From NCBI GenBank assembly GCA_017470905.1, contig JAFUXL010000009.1:86706-150705 (forward strand): 64,000 nt of DNA. Reading direction: 5' to 3'. The position numbers were made by a program, and so were the translations under genes. Below the pieces are notes generated by a model. It ran no database searches. It saw only the letters and a program-made list of their open reading frames with translations, and was not told where the DNA came from. Positions 18,940 through 28,399 of the stretch are shown piece after piece. This DNA comes from Ruminococcus sp. GTDB taxonomy: Bacteria > Bacillota > Clostridia > Oscillospirales > Ruminococcaceae. Every line of letters begins with the position of its first letter. Within the stretch, counting starts at the first letter, position 1.

Positions 18940-19059
18940 AAAATACCTCGTTTTGTAAAAGTTTATAATATGCTATTGACAAATCAAATAAGCTGTGTTA
19001 TTATTATATCATAAACCTTGACAAATGTCAAGTAAATACTTTCACGGAGGAAAAAAACA
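18940..19059. promoter_or_regulatory. Divergent promoters and palindromic operator, tetR / DUF1858 gene
   Basis: Rightward, TTGACA at 18976-18981 and TATTAT at 18999-19004 are 17 bases apart. Leftward, TTGACA and TATAAT on the minus strand are also 17 apart and overlap the rightward -10 region. A perfect palindrome CTTGACA-AA-TGTCAAG (19017-19032) covers the leftward -35 box and the rightward start region, placing it to repress both genes at once. Confidence 0.75.
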
Positions 19060-19266
19060 ATGGCACAGATAACAAAGGAAACTAAAATCGGCGAACTCCT
19101 CGAAATCAACATGGACGTTGCCCCCATTCTTCTCAGCATAGGTATGCACTGTCTCGGCTGTCCCGCATCTCAGGGAGAGTCAATCGAAGAGGCTGCCATG
19201 GTACACGGCGTTGATGCCGACGAGCTTGTAAAGGTTATCAACGAAAAGCTTGCAGAGGCTAAGTAA
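19060..19266 (+). CDS. DUF1858 domain protein
   Basis: This 68-residue protein is a complete DUF1858 domain: [20 protein letters not shown] followed by [14 protein letters not shown]. The Cys-x-x-Cys pair is characteristic and may bind a metal or cluster, or sense redox or NO as proposed for ScdA/Ric N-termini. GGAGG lies about ten bases upstream. A strong terminator follows. Its only close partner is the divergent TetR gene. Confidence 0.9.
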   Translation: MAQITKETKIGELLEINMDVAPILLSIGMHCLGCPASQGESIEEAAMVHGVDADELVKVINEKLAEAK

Positions 19267-19277
19267 AACCGCATAAC

Positions 19278-19318
19278 AAAGGGCTGCATTACCTCACGGT
19301 TTGCAGCCCTTTTTTTAT
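19278..19318 (+). terminator. Terminator of the DUF1858 gene
   Basis: An eight-base stem GGGCTGCA / TGCAGCCC (19281-19288 and 19302-19309) is followed by eight T residues. Confidence 0.9.
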
Positions 19319-19385
19319 TTCGTGATAATATATAATAAAAAACGTTTCCCCCACCGTAGGTGGGGGAAACAAAAGATTTTTCTGA
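19319..19385. repeat. GC-palindrome repeat copy
   Basis: The core CCCCCACCGTAGGTGGGGG (about 19350-19368) follows AT-rich frame sequence (TAATATATAATAAAAAACG). Confidence 0.6.
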
Positions 19386-20720
19386 TTATTTTTCGGAATT
19401 TATGAACATATCATATATTCTGCGTATAGCCTCGGGGAGGTCGTGTTCGCTTACGCCTATGATTACATTCAATTCGCTCGAACCCTGGTCTATCATTTTT
19501 ACGTTTATTCTTGCGTGAGCCATTGATGCGAAAATCCTCGCAACAGTACCCCTTGTATTCTTCATTCTGCGTCCGACAACGGCAAGGAGGGCGATATTGT
19601 CCTCAATCTCGATATGGTCGGGATTTACTTCCCTGCGTATGCCTGAAATTACCTTTTCACGGACAGGCTCAAGCTCGGAGCTGTCAACGGTTATGCTCAT
19701 AGTATCAATACCGGAGGGCATATGCTCAAAGGATACACCGTTATCATAGAGTACTCTGAGAACCTTCATGCCGAAGCCTTTTTCGCTGTTCATCATAGCT
19801 TTTTCGATATTTATGGTACTGAAACCCTTTCTTCCTGCTATGCCCGTGATTGTGTGCTTCATGCTCTCACGGCTGAAATTATAATCGTCCGAAACAATCA
19901 TAGTGCCGTCATCTTCGGGGCGGTTTGTATTTCTTATATTTATCGGTATGCCTGCGGAGCGAACGGGGAAAATGGCATCTTCATGGAGTACCGATGCGCC
20001 CATATATGCAAGCTCACGCAGTTCCCTGTATGTTATGACGCTTATGACATCGGGGTTTTCGACAATTCTGGGGTCGGCAACGAGAAATCCCGAAACGTCT
20101 GTCCAGTTTTCATATATATCCGCTCTCACGGCATTTGCAACGATAGAACCGGTAACGTCCGAACCGCCTCTTGAAAAGGTCTTTACAATTCCCTCCGTGG
20201 TTCTTCCGTAAAATCCGGGGATAACGGCATTTTCGAGGTTTCTGACCCTTGCCCTTACTGCCTTTACGGTATCGTCAAGCATGAGAGAACCCTTTGTATC
20301 GAAAATTATAACCTCTGCTGCGTCAATGAAATTAAATCCGAGATATTCCGCAAGCACCTTTCCGTTGAGATATTCTCCACGGCTTGCGGCATAATCCTTA
20401 GCGGGGCGGGCTTTAAGTTCGCTTACAATCTTATCAAATTCATCGTCAAGGCTCATATCAATTCCGAGCTGTGAGATTATATCGTTATATCTGTCTCTGA
20501 TAAGCTGAAAATCCTCGGAGAAGTCTATTCCTCCGCCTGCCTTTTCGCAGCATTTATAGAGCATATCGGTGACTTTTATATCATCGGAAAATCTTTTGCC
20601 CGGTGCGGAGGGTACGACAAATCTGCGGTTTTCATCGCTTTTTATTATAGCGGCTACCTTTCTGAACTGGTTTGCATCAGCGAGACTGCTGCCGCCGAAT
20701 TTAACAACTTTAATGCTCAT
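19386..20720 (-). CDS. lysC: Aspartate kinase
   Basis: This enzyme phosphorylates aspartate, the entry step to lysine, threonine and methionine. The 444-residue protein opens with SIKVVKFGGSSLADA, the kinase motif. It has SRGGSDVTGSI at the substrate region and two C-terminal ACT-type segments (ITGIAGRKGFSTINIEKA and LLAVVGRRMKNTRGTVARI) that bind feedback effectors. I chose the ATG at 20718-20720 because AAAAGGA precedes it; an upstream ATG at 20804 gives a non-conserved extension. Which effector inhibits it cannot be read from sequence. Confidence 0.94.
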   Translation of the reverse strand: MSIKVVKFGGSSLADANQFRKVAAIIKSDENRRFVVPSAPGKRFSDDIKVTDMLYKCCEKAGGGIDFSEDFQLIRDRYNDIISQLGIDMSLDDEFDKIVSELKARPAKDYAASRGEYLNGKVLAEYLGFNFIDAAEVIIFDTKGSLMLDDTVKAVRARVRNLENAVIPGFYGRTTEGIVKTFSRGGSDVTGSIVANAVRADIYENWTDVSGFLVADPRIVENPDVISVITYRELRELAYMGASVLHEDAIFPVRSAGIPINIRNTNRPEDDGTMIVSDDYNFSRESMKHTITGIAGRKGFSTINIEKAMMNSEKGFGMKVLRVLYDNGVSFEHMPSGIDTMSITVDSSELEPVREKVISGIRREVNPDHIEIEDNIALLAVVGRRMKNTRGTVARIFASMAHARINVKMIDQGSSELNVIIGVSEHDLPEAIRRIYDMFINSEK

Positions 20721-20876
20721 TATATCATTCCTTTTATTGTTATTATTGTGACAATACTTATTATATTCCAATTTTCGGGAAAAATCAATTGTTAGAAAGT
20801 CCAAATCTTGAGTTTTTAGAAATGTATTTTTGGTAAATACGCTTGTACGTCACAGGCGGACAGTAATTTCATAAAT

Positions 20877-21323
20877 CTATTTCCAGAAGTTATAATCAAG
20901 ACTGTCAATATATTCGGGTGTAAGTATATCTTTCCCTTTTGTATCCACTGCCCTCAGGAATGACGGCTGGTTCATCAAATCCGAACCGATATAATAATCC
21001 ATGAGATAATTATTTTCGCTGTCGCCTTTAAGAGTGTATACTCTTATGTCAGTATCGTTTTCGTCCTCCTGAACGATATAGCCTATGCATATATCAATAT
21101 CTTTTTCGCTGATATTTCCGCCGGCTGTTCCATACGGCATATATATCCTGCCGTTATACTCGATAGTCGCATACATGGCATCATCATCATTTTTGTCGGT
21201 ATATTCGCCCATTTCAAAGACAATTGCATTTTCGGGCAAATCGGGATACTGAACTTTGCCGCAGTCCGCAAAAGCCGCAGCAGGTATAATACATGACAAA
21301 ATCAGTGCAATTTTTTTAATCAT
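20877..21323 (-). CDS. Small secreted protein of unknown function
   Basis: The protein has 148 residues with a clear Sec signal (MIKKIALILSCIIPAAAFA) and a likely cleavage before DCGKVQYP. A lipobox is not convincing because Asp precedes the Cys. The mature part is acidic and rich in Tyr and Asp, without a domain I recognise. It stands alone between aspartokinase and the GIY-YIG gene. Confidence 0.65.
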   Translation of the reverse strand: MIKKIALILSCIIPAAAFADCGKVQYPDLPENAIVFEMGEYTDKNDDDAMYATIEYNGRIYMPYGTAGGNISEKDIDICIGYIVQEDENDTDIRVYTLKGDSENNYLMDYYIGSDLMNQPSFLRAVDTKGKDILTPEYIDSLDYNFWK

Positions 21324-21359
21324 ATGTTTTCCTCACCATAAAGTCAAAAATTCATACAC

Positions 21360-21392
21360 AAAAAAAGCGGTGCAGTATTTCTGCTGCACCAT
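21360..21392 (-). terminator. Terminator downstream of tex / GIY-YIG genes
   Basis: On the minus strand the stem GGTGCAG / CTGCACC (21369-21375 and 21384-21390) is followed by CGCTTTTTTTG. Confidence 0.8.
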
Positions 21393-21434
21393 AAACAAAA
21401 CATATGTCAGAGAGTATCGGAACTTTCTGATATA

Positions 21435-21755
21435 TTATATGCATGAAAATTCAGAAATATTCATTCTATTATAAATTTTTTCATCTTTTTTCAGATATTC
21501 CGAAAAAAGACTGTTGTCGGATATCAACAACATTTTTTTATTTCTTGCAAGTCTTTTAATCCTGCATTCAAGGACGGAAGCAAGACTTCTGTCCTGAGCC
21601 GTCCATACAGCCTCGATATTTTTAAATCCGTGGGAGCGTGTATATTTCGCTCCCTTTCCGTCTTTATGCTGTTTCATGCGTCTTTGAATATCCGTAGTTA
21701 TCCCCGTATAGAGTGTATCATCAAGACAGCGTATGATATATATATAATATATCAC
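21435..21755 (-). CDS. GIY-YIG nuclease superfamily protein (UPF0213/YhbQ type)
   Basis: This 106-residue single-domain protein has [20 protein letters not shown] (the GIY-YIG motif written Y-IYI...YTG). It continues with [19 protein letters not shown], the conserved Arg-His region. The length is typical of the UPF0213 group, whose role is thought to be in DNA processing or repair. Its start overlaps the tex stop by four bases (ATGA type), so it is coupled to tex. Confidence 0.9.
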   Translation of the reverse strand: MIYYIYIIRCLDDTLYTGITTDIQRRMKQHKDGKGAKYTRSHGFKNIEAVWTAQDRSLASVLECRIKRLARNKKMLLISDNSLFSEYLKKDEKIYNRMNISEFSCI

Positions 21756-24004
21756 TTCTGTTTAATGCGGAAACTGCTGTTATGGATTTTATTGAGGTCG
21801 AAGCCCTTGGGTTTTCTGTCCTTTTTATCTTTTCTTGTATTCTGTTTTTTCTTGTCGCCGAGGAGCATGGTAAGGGATATTCTGCTGCGCTTGACATCTA
21901 CATCGAGAACCTTTACCTTTACCACCTGTCCTACCTTTATCGCATCGAGGGGGTGCTTTATGAATTTATCGGTTATCTGTGAAATATGCACAAGTCCGTC
22001 CTCATGAACGCCTATATCGACAAATGCGCCGAAATCAATTATATTGCGCACAGTGCCGACAAGCTCCATGCCGGGCTTCAAATCCTTTATTTCCATAATA
22101 TCTCCGCTTCTCACGAGGGGGGGAGGGAGTTCGTCACGGAGGTCACGTCCGGGCTTTTTAAGCTCGCTGATTATATCGGTAAGTGTCGGAACACCTATGC
22201 CGATAGTGCCGCTTATTTTCTCTATGCCTATTTTGTCGGCTTTTTCGGATATTCCCGCTGCGCCGCCGGCCGAAACGTCCGCAAGGGTAAATCCGCATTC
22301 GCTCAGGAGAGACGCCGCCGCCGCATAGCTTTCGGGGTGAACGGCGGTATTGTCAAGCGGATTGTCTCCGTCACGAACCCTTAAAAATCCTGCGCACTGT
22401 TCAAAGGCTTTTTTGCCGAGCTTGGGTACTTTCATAAGCTGTTTCCTGTTGGTGAACCTGCCGTTTTCCTCACGGTAAGCGACAATATTTTTTGCAACGG
22501 CGGAATTTATTCCCGAAACATATGAAAGTAGCGAATAAGATGCGGTATTCAAATCCACTCCCACGGAGTTTACGCAGTCCTCGACAACTCCCGAAAGTGC
22601 ATCATTCATTCTTGCCTGCGGCATATCGTGCTGATACTGTCCGACTCCTATAGCTTTCGGTTCGATTTTTACGAGTTCGGCAAGGGGATCCTGAAGTCTC
22701 CTTGCGATTGATATGGCACCCCTGACAGAAACGTCATATTCGGGAAATTCCTCTGCGGCAAGCTTTGATGCGGAATACACGGACGCTCCTGCCTCACTTA
22801 CAACGACATATCCGACCTTTCGGGAGACTTCCTTTATGACCTCTGCGGCAAAGGTTTCCGTTTCCCTCGATGCAGTGCCGTTTCCTATGGATATAACGTC
22901 AATATCGTATTTTTCAATAAACTGCTTTACTTTATTCTTTGCGGCTTCGTAAGCACCCTTTGAAGTGGTGATATATATTATGTCATGGTCGAGGACTTTT
23001 CCTGTCGGGTCGATTACGGCAGTCTTGCAGCCGTGGAGATAGCCTGGGTCAAGACCAAGCACAACGCTGTTCTTGATAGGTGCCTGCAAAAGAAGCTGAC
23101 GGAGATTTGATGCGAATACTTTTATTGAGTCCTCTGCGGCTTTTGCGGAAAGTTCGGAGCGTATCTCCCTTTCAACGGACGGGAATATAAGTCTTTTATA
23201 GCTGTCCTCTGCGGCGGTGCGGACGAGTTCTCCGCAGGAATTATTAGCCTTTATATATTTTCCATATATAATATCCGATGCGAGTGTCTCATCGAGAGAA
23301 AGGGATACCTTGAGAAAGCCCTCCTTTTCGCCCCTGTCCATTGCAAGAATACGGTGATTTGCGGCTTTTCCGACAGGCTCGGAATAGTCGTAATATGTCT
23401 GATATACGCTTTCCGCCTCGGGGTCTGATGCCTTTGAGAGCAGCTTTCCCTCAGAGCCTGCAAGCGCACGGAGCTTCTTTCTTATGTCGGCATCGTCTGA
23501 TATATCCTCGGCGATAATATCCATAGCACCCTGCAAGGCTGATTTTATGTCGGGAACTTTCTTTTCGGCATCTATGAAATTTTCGGCTTCTTTTTCGGGG
23601 TCTGTGTTATTATCCTGCTCCATGATGATAACGGCAAGAGGTTCAAGACCGCTTTCTCTTGCATTGCTTGCCCTTGTCTTTCTCTTGGGCTTGAACGGAC
23701 GGTAAATATCCTCGACTTCAACGAGAGTAAGGGCGGCGGCTATAGCATTTTCGATTTCGGGGGTCATTTTTTCCTGCTCGGTGATAGCGTTTGAAATTTC
23801 CTCCTTGCGCTTTTCGAGGTTTCGCAGATATGTCAGCCTGTCCGAAAGCTCACGGAGCGTCTGGTCATCGAGAGAGCCTGTTACCTCTTTACGGTAACGT
23901 GCGATAAAGGGGATAGTCATATCCTCGTCAATAAGCTGTACGGTGTTGTCAACCTGTTCTTTTCTGAGATTAAATTCGTCTGCAAGTTTTTTATTAATGT
24001 CCAT
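21752..24004 (-). CDS. tex: Tex-type S1 RNA-binding transcription accessory protein
   Basis: The 750-residue protein has the Tex architecture. The N-terminal helical core includes [19 protein letters not shown] YqgF/RNase H-like domain follows ([19 protein letters not shown]), then tandem helix-hairpin-helix segments ([19 protein letters not shown]), and a C-terminal S1 domain ([20 protein letters not shown]). It binds RNA and is linked to transcription and stress in other bacteria. It overlaps the hydrolase gene upstream by 11 bases and the GIY-YIG gene downstream by four, so the three form a tight operon. Confidence 0.96.
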   Translation of the reverse strand: MDINKKLADEFNLRKEQVDNTVQLIDEDMTIPFIARYRKEVTGSLDDQTLRELSDRLTYLRNLEKRKEEISNAITEQEKMTPEIENAIAAALTLVEVEDIYRPFKPKRKTRASNARESGLEPLAVIIMEQDNNTDPEKEAENFIDAEKKVPDIKSALQGAMDIIAEDISDDADIRKKLRALAGSEGKLLSKASDPEAESVYQTYYDYSEPVGKAANHRILAMDRGEKEGFLKVSLSLDETLASDIIYGKYIKANNSCGELVRTAAEDSYKRLIFPSVEREIRSELSAKAAEDSIKVFASNLRQLLLQAPIKNSVVLGLDPGYLHGCKTAVIDPTGKVLDHDIIYITTSKGAYEAAKNKVKQFIEKYDIDVISIGNGTASRETETFAAEVIKEVSRKVGYVVVSEAGASVYSASKLAAEEFPEYDVSVRGAISIARRLQDPLAELVKIEPKAIGVGQYQHDMPQARMNDALSGVVEDCVNSVGVDLNTASYSLLSYVSGINSAVAKNIVAYREENGRFTNRKQLMKVPKLGKKAFEQCAGFLRVRDGDNPLDNTAVHPESYAAAASLLSECGFTLADVSAGGAAGISEKADKIGIEKISGTIGIGVPTLTDIISELKKPGRDLRDELPPPLVRSGDIMEIKDLKPGMELVGTVRNIIDFGAFVDIGVHEDGLVHISQITDKFIKHPLDAIKVGQVVKVKVLDVDVKRSRISLTMLLGDKKKQNTRKDKKDRKPKGFDLNKIHNSSFRIKQK

Positions 24005-24956
24005 AATTATTATCCTTTCTGTTATTCCTCCACGAAATTAACTTATCCGCCGTATCCTGCCATACAACATCCTTATTTTTTTCGTTAAGCACCTCATGGC
24101 GCATATCCTTGTATAATTTATGCGATACATTCGGGAAACCCTGATGTTCGAGGAAACGCACAGCCTCGAAAAATTTATTCTCCGAAAACATACAGGGGTC
24201 GTCCTTTCCCGAAATGAAATGTATAGGAAGATTTTTGTTTTTTATATTTCCCTTTTTCCATTCGTCCTCGGAGTATGTTCTTTTCATGAGATTGAGAAGT
24301 GCCTCGTAGCCGCTTAATGCATAATCGAAATTGCAAAGCGGGTCGCTCCTGAATTTCATAACGACAACAGGGTCGCTACATATCCACGAATGCGGAGACT
24401 CCCCGAAGCCCGCATTCAGAAAGGTATCGGAGAGACTGCATATGCTCCTGCTCCTGAAATCGTGACCGAGAGTGCTTTCAAGACCGCTTTCGACCATTCT
24501 CACAAACGGCGAAAATCTGCTGTAGCACGGACAGCCCGAAAGTATAACTCCGTCAACCAGCTCGTTTCCGTTTTGCAGAAAGCACCTCGCCGAAAGCGAA
24601 CCCATGCTGTGCGCAAGCATAAAATGCGGTATATCGGGATATTTCTCACGGATAAAGGAATTTATCCTGTAAATATCCCCCACAGCCCTTTCGTCAGGCA
24701 GGTCGTACATATCGCCGAGGTCATCGGGGGAGATGACGCTCTTTCCGTGACCCCTGACATCGTTTATAATGCAGGCAAAGCCCTTTTCCGCAAGGTATTC
24801 CATAAACGGATAATATCTCTCCTTGTGTTCGCTCATTCCGTGGACGATTTGCAGGCAGGCGGACGGCGCACTGTCCTTGGGGGAGATAACCGCAGTATGC
24901 AGCCGCAGCGGTGCAGGCTCAGAGCATATATAAAATTCTTCTCTTGAAATATCCAT
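23994..24956 (-). CDS. Alpha/beta hydrolase, lysophospholipase/monoacylglycerol lipase type
   Basis: The 320-residue protein has the serine hydrolase fold of the Hydrolase_4 family. QIVHGMSEHKERYYPF forms the oxyanion-hole region, INDVRGHGKS follows, the nucleophile elbow is AHSMGSLSA, Asp lies in SGKDDPC, and His in DMRHEVLNE. No signal peptide is seen, so it acts in the cytoplasm on lipid esters. The ATG at 24956 is preceded by GGAGG with seven-base spacing. It heads the hydrolase-tex-GIY-YIG unit. Confidence 0.9.
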   Translation of the reverse strand: MDISREEFYICSEPAPLRLHTAVISPKDSAPSACLQIVHGMSEHKERYYPFMEYLAEKGFACIINDVRGHGKSVISPDDLGDMYDLPDERAVGDIYRINSFIREKYPDIPHFMLAHSMGSLSARCFLQNGNELVDGVILSGCPCYSRFSPFVRMVESGLESTLGHDFRSRSICSLSDTFLNAGFGESPHSWICSDPVVVMKFRSDPLCNFDYALSGYEALLNLMKRTYSEDEWKKGNIKNKNLPIHFISGKDDPCMFSENKFFEAVRFLEHQGFPNVSHKLYKDMRHEVLNEKNKDVVWQDTADKLISWRNNRKDNNYGH

Positions 24957-25227
24957 AATAAATCCCTCCGCATATATCATTATATCACAAGGAATATTAT
25001 ACCACATATATTAATAAAAATCAAGCGTTAATTAATTTACTGTGATTTGGCAAATTCAAAAGCACTGTCCTCCTGCCTCTGACGTGGAAAAATTATAATA
25101 AAAAGCTACGTTTCCTCCGCCGCAGTCTGGGAAAACAAAAACCAAAATTTTTTGCATCATTTTAAAATACCTGTTTATAGCATAATAATTTATCAGGCGG
25201 CATATTTTTATTTCAGGAGGCGATAAT

Positions 25228-26076
25228 ATGGACAATAAGGATATAAATGCGCAGGCTGAAAAATACAGGCTCGAAATGATGAAGCTCTACGGCAGACGCT
25301 GTGAGGATAAAGAGGATAAAGAAAATAAAAACGAGGAAATCTATGAAACAGACCCGAAAGAGGGCGAAAATTTTCCGCAGGGCGCAAATCCCGATATTGA
25401 AGAGGAGGAATACACTCCCCCCGATGAGGATATGACGGAAATTCCCCCCGAAAACGCTCCGCTGCCCGACAATGACAATCTGCCCGAGGATACGGCTTTT
25501 TCGCCGTATATTGAAGAAGATGCCGAAAACAGCAAGGATATTGAGGAGAATTTCAATTCACGCTATCCCGACCCCGAGCTTTCCTCGCTCGATACCGATT
25601 ACGGAACATCTGAGGAGGAAAATATCACTCCGCCCGAATATGTATCCGAAGAAAGCCTCGGCAGCAAGAAAGGCTACATAGTCGTAAACGTCCGCACGGG
25701 CGATGAGTCCTCCGCAGTGGCAGGTGCAACAGTCCTCGTCACGGCAATTGTTGACGGAAACAGAATGATACTCGCAAACGGTCTTACAAATCAGAACGGC
25801 ACTACACCCGTATTTGAAGTACCCGTACCCGACCTTGAGCTTTCGCAGTCGCCGTATCCGAACCAGAGACCCTACAATCTGTATGATGTATCGGTTACGG
25901 CGGAGGGATATTTCAATGCAAGGAGCGTGGACGTACCCGTATTTGAGAGCATAACCTCGGTGCAGAATTTCAACATGATACCCGTGCCGTCAATGATGAG
26001 AGAAAATGACGAAACACTGACATATTTTAATCAGGAGCCTGAATTTCCGAATAAACCTGATGAGAACGGAGTGTGA
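25228..26076 (+). CDS. Acidic protein with carboxypeptidase-regulatory-like beta domain
   Basis: The protein has 282 residues. The first 150 are highly acidic and Pro/Glu/Asp-rich, probably disordered. Residues about 150-260 (KKGYIVVNVRTGDESSAVAG, then VPVFESITSVQNFNMIPVP) look like a CarboxypepD_reg/SpaA-like beta sandwich. There is no signal peptide or anchor. It ends three bases before the SpoIID-like gene, so the two are an operon. A role in spore or cell-wall assembly is inferred from that neighbour only. Confidence 0.65.
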   Translation: MDNKDINAQAEKYRLEMMKLYGRRCEDKEDKENKNEEIYETDPKEGENFPQGANPDIEEEEYTPPDEDMTEIPPENAPLPDNDNLPEDTAFSPYIEEDAENSKDIEENFNSRYPDPELSSLDTDYGTSEEENITPPEYVSEESLGSKKGYIVVNVRTGDESSAVAGATVLVTAIVDGNRMILANGLTNQNGTTPVFEVPVPDLELSQSPYPNQRPYNLYDVSVTAEGYFNARSVDVPVFESITSVQNFNMIPVPSMMRENDETLTYFNQEPEFPNKPDENGV

Positions 26077-26079
26077 AAA

Positions 26080-27471
26080 ATGCTTACAGGAACGCCGTAT
26101 ATCCCCGAAGTGATAACCGTACATCTCGGTACTCCCGACTCCGATGCGCCGAATGTAACGGTTGACTTTGCCTCATACATAAAAAATGTCGCATCGAGCG
26201 AAATTTTCCCGACATGGCCTGAAAGTGCGCTGAGGGCGAATATATATGCAATAGTCAGCTTTGCCCTCAACAGAATATATACCGAATGGTACAGGTCAAG
26301 GGGGTATGATTTTGATATAACCGCAACGACACAGTATGACCAGAAATTCATAAACGGCAGGGAGTATTTTCAGAATATCAGCTATCTTGTCGATGAATTA
26401 TTCAACGACTATGTGCGCAGACAGGGAAGCATTGAACCGCTGTTCACGGCATTCTGCAACGGTACGACAGTAACCTGCGAGGGGCTTTCGCAGTGGGGAA
26501 CGGTATCCCTTGCAAATCAGGGCTTTACTCCCTACGAGATATTACAGTATTACTACGGAGATGATATAGAGATTGTGAAAAATGCACCCGTAAAAAGCAC
26601 CATGCCGTCATTTCCCGGAATTGACCTTGAATTTGGCTCGGCAGGAAATGACGTGCGCTCAATGCAGATATTTCTCAACAGGATATCGGGCAATTATCCC
26701 GCTATCCCGAAAATCCCCGCCGCAGACGGAATATTCGATGCCGCAACTCAGGAAGCCGTCAGAACCTTTCAGGAGGTATTCGGCTTAAGACCAACGGGAA
26801 TTATCGACCAGTCAACATGGTACAGGATAACTTATATTTACACGAGCGTCAAGAGAATTGCGGAGCTTGACTCGGAGGGCGTGCGCCTCGAAGAAGTATC
26901 TCCCGCATTCACGGAGGATTTGAAAATAGGTATGCAGAGCATGGAAGTGAGTATGCTGCAATATTATCTTGCGGTAATAGGAGCATATTACGAGGCTGTC
27001 GAGCCTGTGGAGATAACGGGATATTTCGGAGAAATGACCGAAAAATCCGTGAAATCCTTTCAGAGAGTTTTCGGACTTCCCCAGACGGGAGAGGTTGACC
27101 GTGCGACAAGAAACGACCTCTACAGGGCTTACAGAGGCATAGCCGAAACGGTAAAGCCCGAATATACCGATGTTGCACTCTATCCCGGAACGGTACTGCG
27201 TGAGGGCGACTCGGGCGAGTCCGTGCGCATAATTCAGGAATATCTTTCGCTTATACACAACACATACAATAATATTCCTGCGGTGAATAATACGGGATAT
27301 TTCGGACCCCTTACAAGACAGTCAGTCACGGCATTTCAAAGACAGTTCGGCATAAACCCCACGGGAATTGTCGGGGCTGTCACATGGGACGCAATAGCAG
27401 GGGTATATTCGGATTTGAAATACGGTTTCGACAAACGTCCCTACCAGAACCCCGGCTACACGATAAGTTAA
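26080..27471 (+). CDS. SpoIID-like domain protein with three peptidoglycan-binding domains
   Basis: The protein has 463 residues. The N-terminal 170 residues end in TCEGLSQWGTVSLANQGFTP and YEILQYYYGDDIEI, which closely resemble the end of SpoIID/amidase-enhancer domains. Three PG_binding_1 repeats follow (about 185-250, 280-350 and 375-450). Each has the GxxVxxxQxxL...F...VxxFQ...GLxxTGxVxxxTW pattern, for example VRTFQEVFGLRPTGIIDQST. No signal peptide is visible. It probably binds or remodels peptidoglycan, perhaps in sporulation. It shares its operon with the acidic protein upstream. Confidence 0.8.
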   Translation: MLTGTPYIPEVITVHLGTPDSDAPNVTVDFASYIKNVASSEIFPTWPESALRANIYAIVSFALNRIYTEWYRSRGYDFDITATTQYDQKFINGREYFQNISYLVDELFNDYVRRQGSIEPLFTAFCNGTTVTCEGLSQWGTVSLANQGFTPYEILQYYYGDDIEIVKNAPVKSTMPSFPGIDLEFGSAGNDVRSMQIFLNRISGNYPAIPKIPAADGIFDAATQEAVRTFQEVFGLRPTGIIDQSTWYRITYIYTSVKRIAELDSEGVRLEEVSPAFTEDLKIGMQSMEVSMLQYYLAVIGAYYEAVEPVEITGYFGEMTEKSVKSFQRVFGLPQTGEVDRATRNDLYRAYRGIAETVKPEYTDVALYPGTVLREGDSGESVRIIQEYLSLIHNTYNNIPAVNNTGYFGPLTRQSVTAFQRQFGINPTGIVGAVTWDAIAGVYSDLKYGFDKRPYQNPGYTIS

Positions 27472-27795
27472 TGCATAATGCATAATTCATAATGCAGAAT
27501 TATAATCTGCCCTCCGCCTGCGGTAAGGGTACAGAGAAAAATAATTGTCCTTAATGATATACAACAGAAAACGTTTTTCCTCCGCCTGCGGCGGAGGAAA
27601 AACGAAAAAACCAGATTAAATGGGCGAAATCCCCCAAGGTGACTTCCTTCGGTCGTTATGAATTAAGAATTATGAATTAATTTAATACAGAAGAAATTTT
27701 CGCCCTTGTGCTGAAAGCGAACGGAGCGCAGCGCAGTGAACGAAAGCACAAGATTAAAGGGGCAAAAATTGACGATTTTAGATAAGGAGTGTTTT
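27472..27795. repeat. Repeat-filled spacer of 324 bases
   Basis: In order it contains AATTCATAATGC repeats, a decayed then an intact GC palindrome (CCTCCGCCTGCGGCGGAGG near 27579-27597), a GGCGAAATCCCCCAAGG piece (27621 onward), and more AATTATGAATT repeats. It ends with a copy of the TTCGCCC/GTGAACG repeat (27696-27780). The false upstream start of the next gene lies inside that last repeat. Confidence 0.65.
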
Positions 27796-28317
27796 ATGGC
27801 ATATACAAATATTCAGAAAAAACAGCATATTTATGAATTGCAGACTTATCTTCATGCAATAGCACTTATGAATGACAAAATACCCGTAATAATCCCGGAC
27901 GGCATATACGGCAAGGAAACCTCCCTCGCCGTCATGGCTTTTCAGCGTGAATACGGTCTTAATGACACGGGCAGCACCGACCCCGCAACATGGAATAAAA
28001 TCGTAAGCGTTTACCGCAGCTATCTTGTCGGAAAACCCCAGCCCTATGCGGTATTCCCCTCCCCCGACTACGTTGCCAAAAACGGCGACAGCGGTCAGCT
28101 CGTCTATATAATTCAGGCTATGCTCAACGATATAGGCAAATGCTATGACAATGCCCCCGATGTGGACGTATGCGGAGAATACAACGAAATTACCGCCTCC
28201 GCAGTAAGACGTTTCCAGCAGTGGAGCGGCATTCCCCAGAACGGAAGAGTTGACAGCGGAACATGGAATATGCTTGTTCACTGTTGTGAACACATATTAA
28301 GAATGCATAATTCATAA
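27796..28317 (+). CDS. Protein with two peptidoglycan-binding domains
   Basis: The protein is 173 residues, starting at the ATG preceded by AAGGAG; the 20-codon upstream extension is translated repeat DNA. Two PG_binding_1 units follow one another. The first carries IPDGIYGKETSLAVMAFQRE and NDTGSTDPATW, the second CGEYNEITASAVRRFQQWSG and NGRVDSGTW. It resembles the repeats of the upstream SpoIID-like protein and has no export signal or catalytic domain. It may be a wall-binding partner of that protein. Confidence 0.8.
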   Translation: MAYTNIQKKQHIYELQTYLHAIALMNDKIPVIIPDGIYGKETSLAVMAFQREYGLNDTGSTDPATWNKIVSVYRSYLVGKPQPYAVFPSPDYVAKNGDSGQLVYIIQAMLNDIGKCYDNAPDVDVCGEYNEITASAVRRFQQWSGIPQNGRVDSGTWNMLVHCCEHILRMHNS

Positions 28318-28369
28318 TGCATAATTAGTAATGCCTTCGGCATTACCAATTACAAAATATGATAAAAAT

Positions 28370-28399
28370 ATTCCCGTCGACAAGGACGGGAATTATTTT
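28370..28399. terminator. Bidirectional terminator
   Basis: The hairpin ATTCCCGTC-GACAAG-GACGGGAAT is followed by a T run on the plus strand and an A-rich flank on the other side. It lies between converging genes. Confidence 0.8.
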
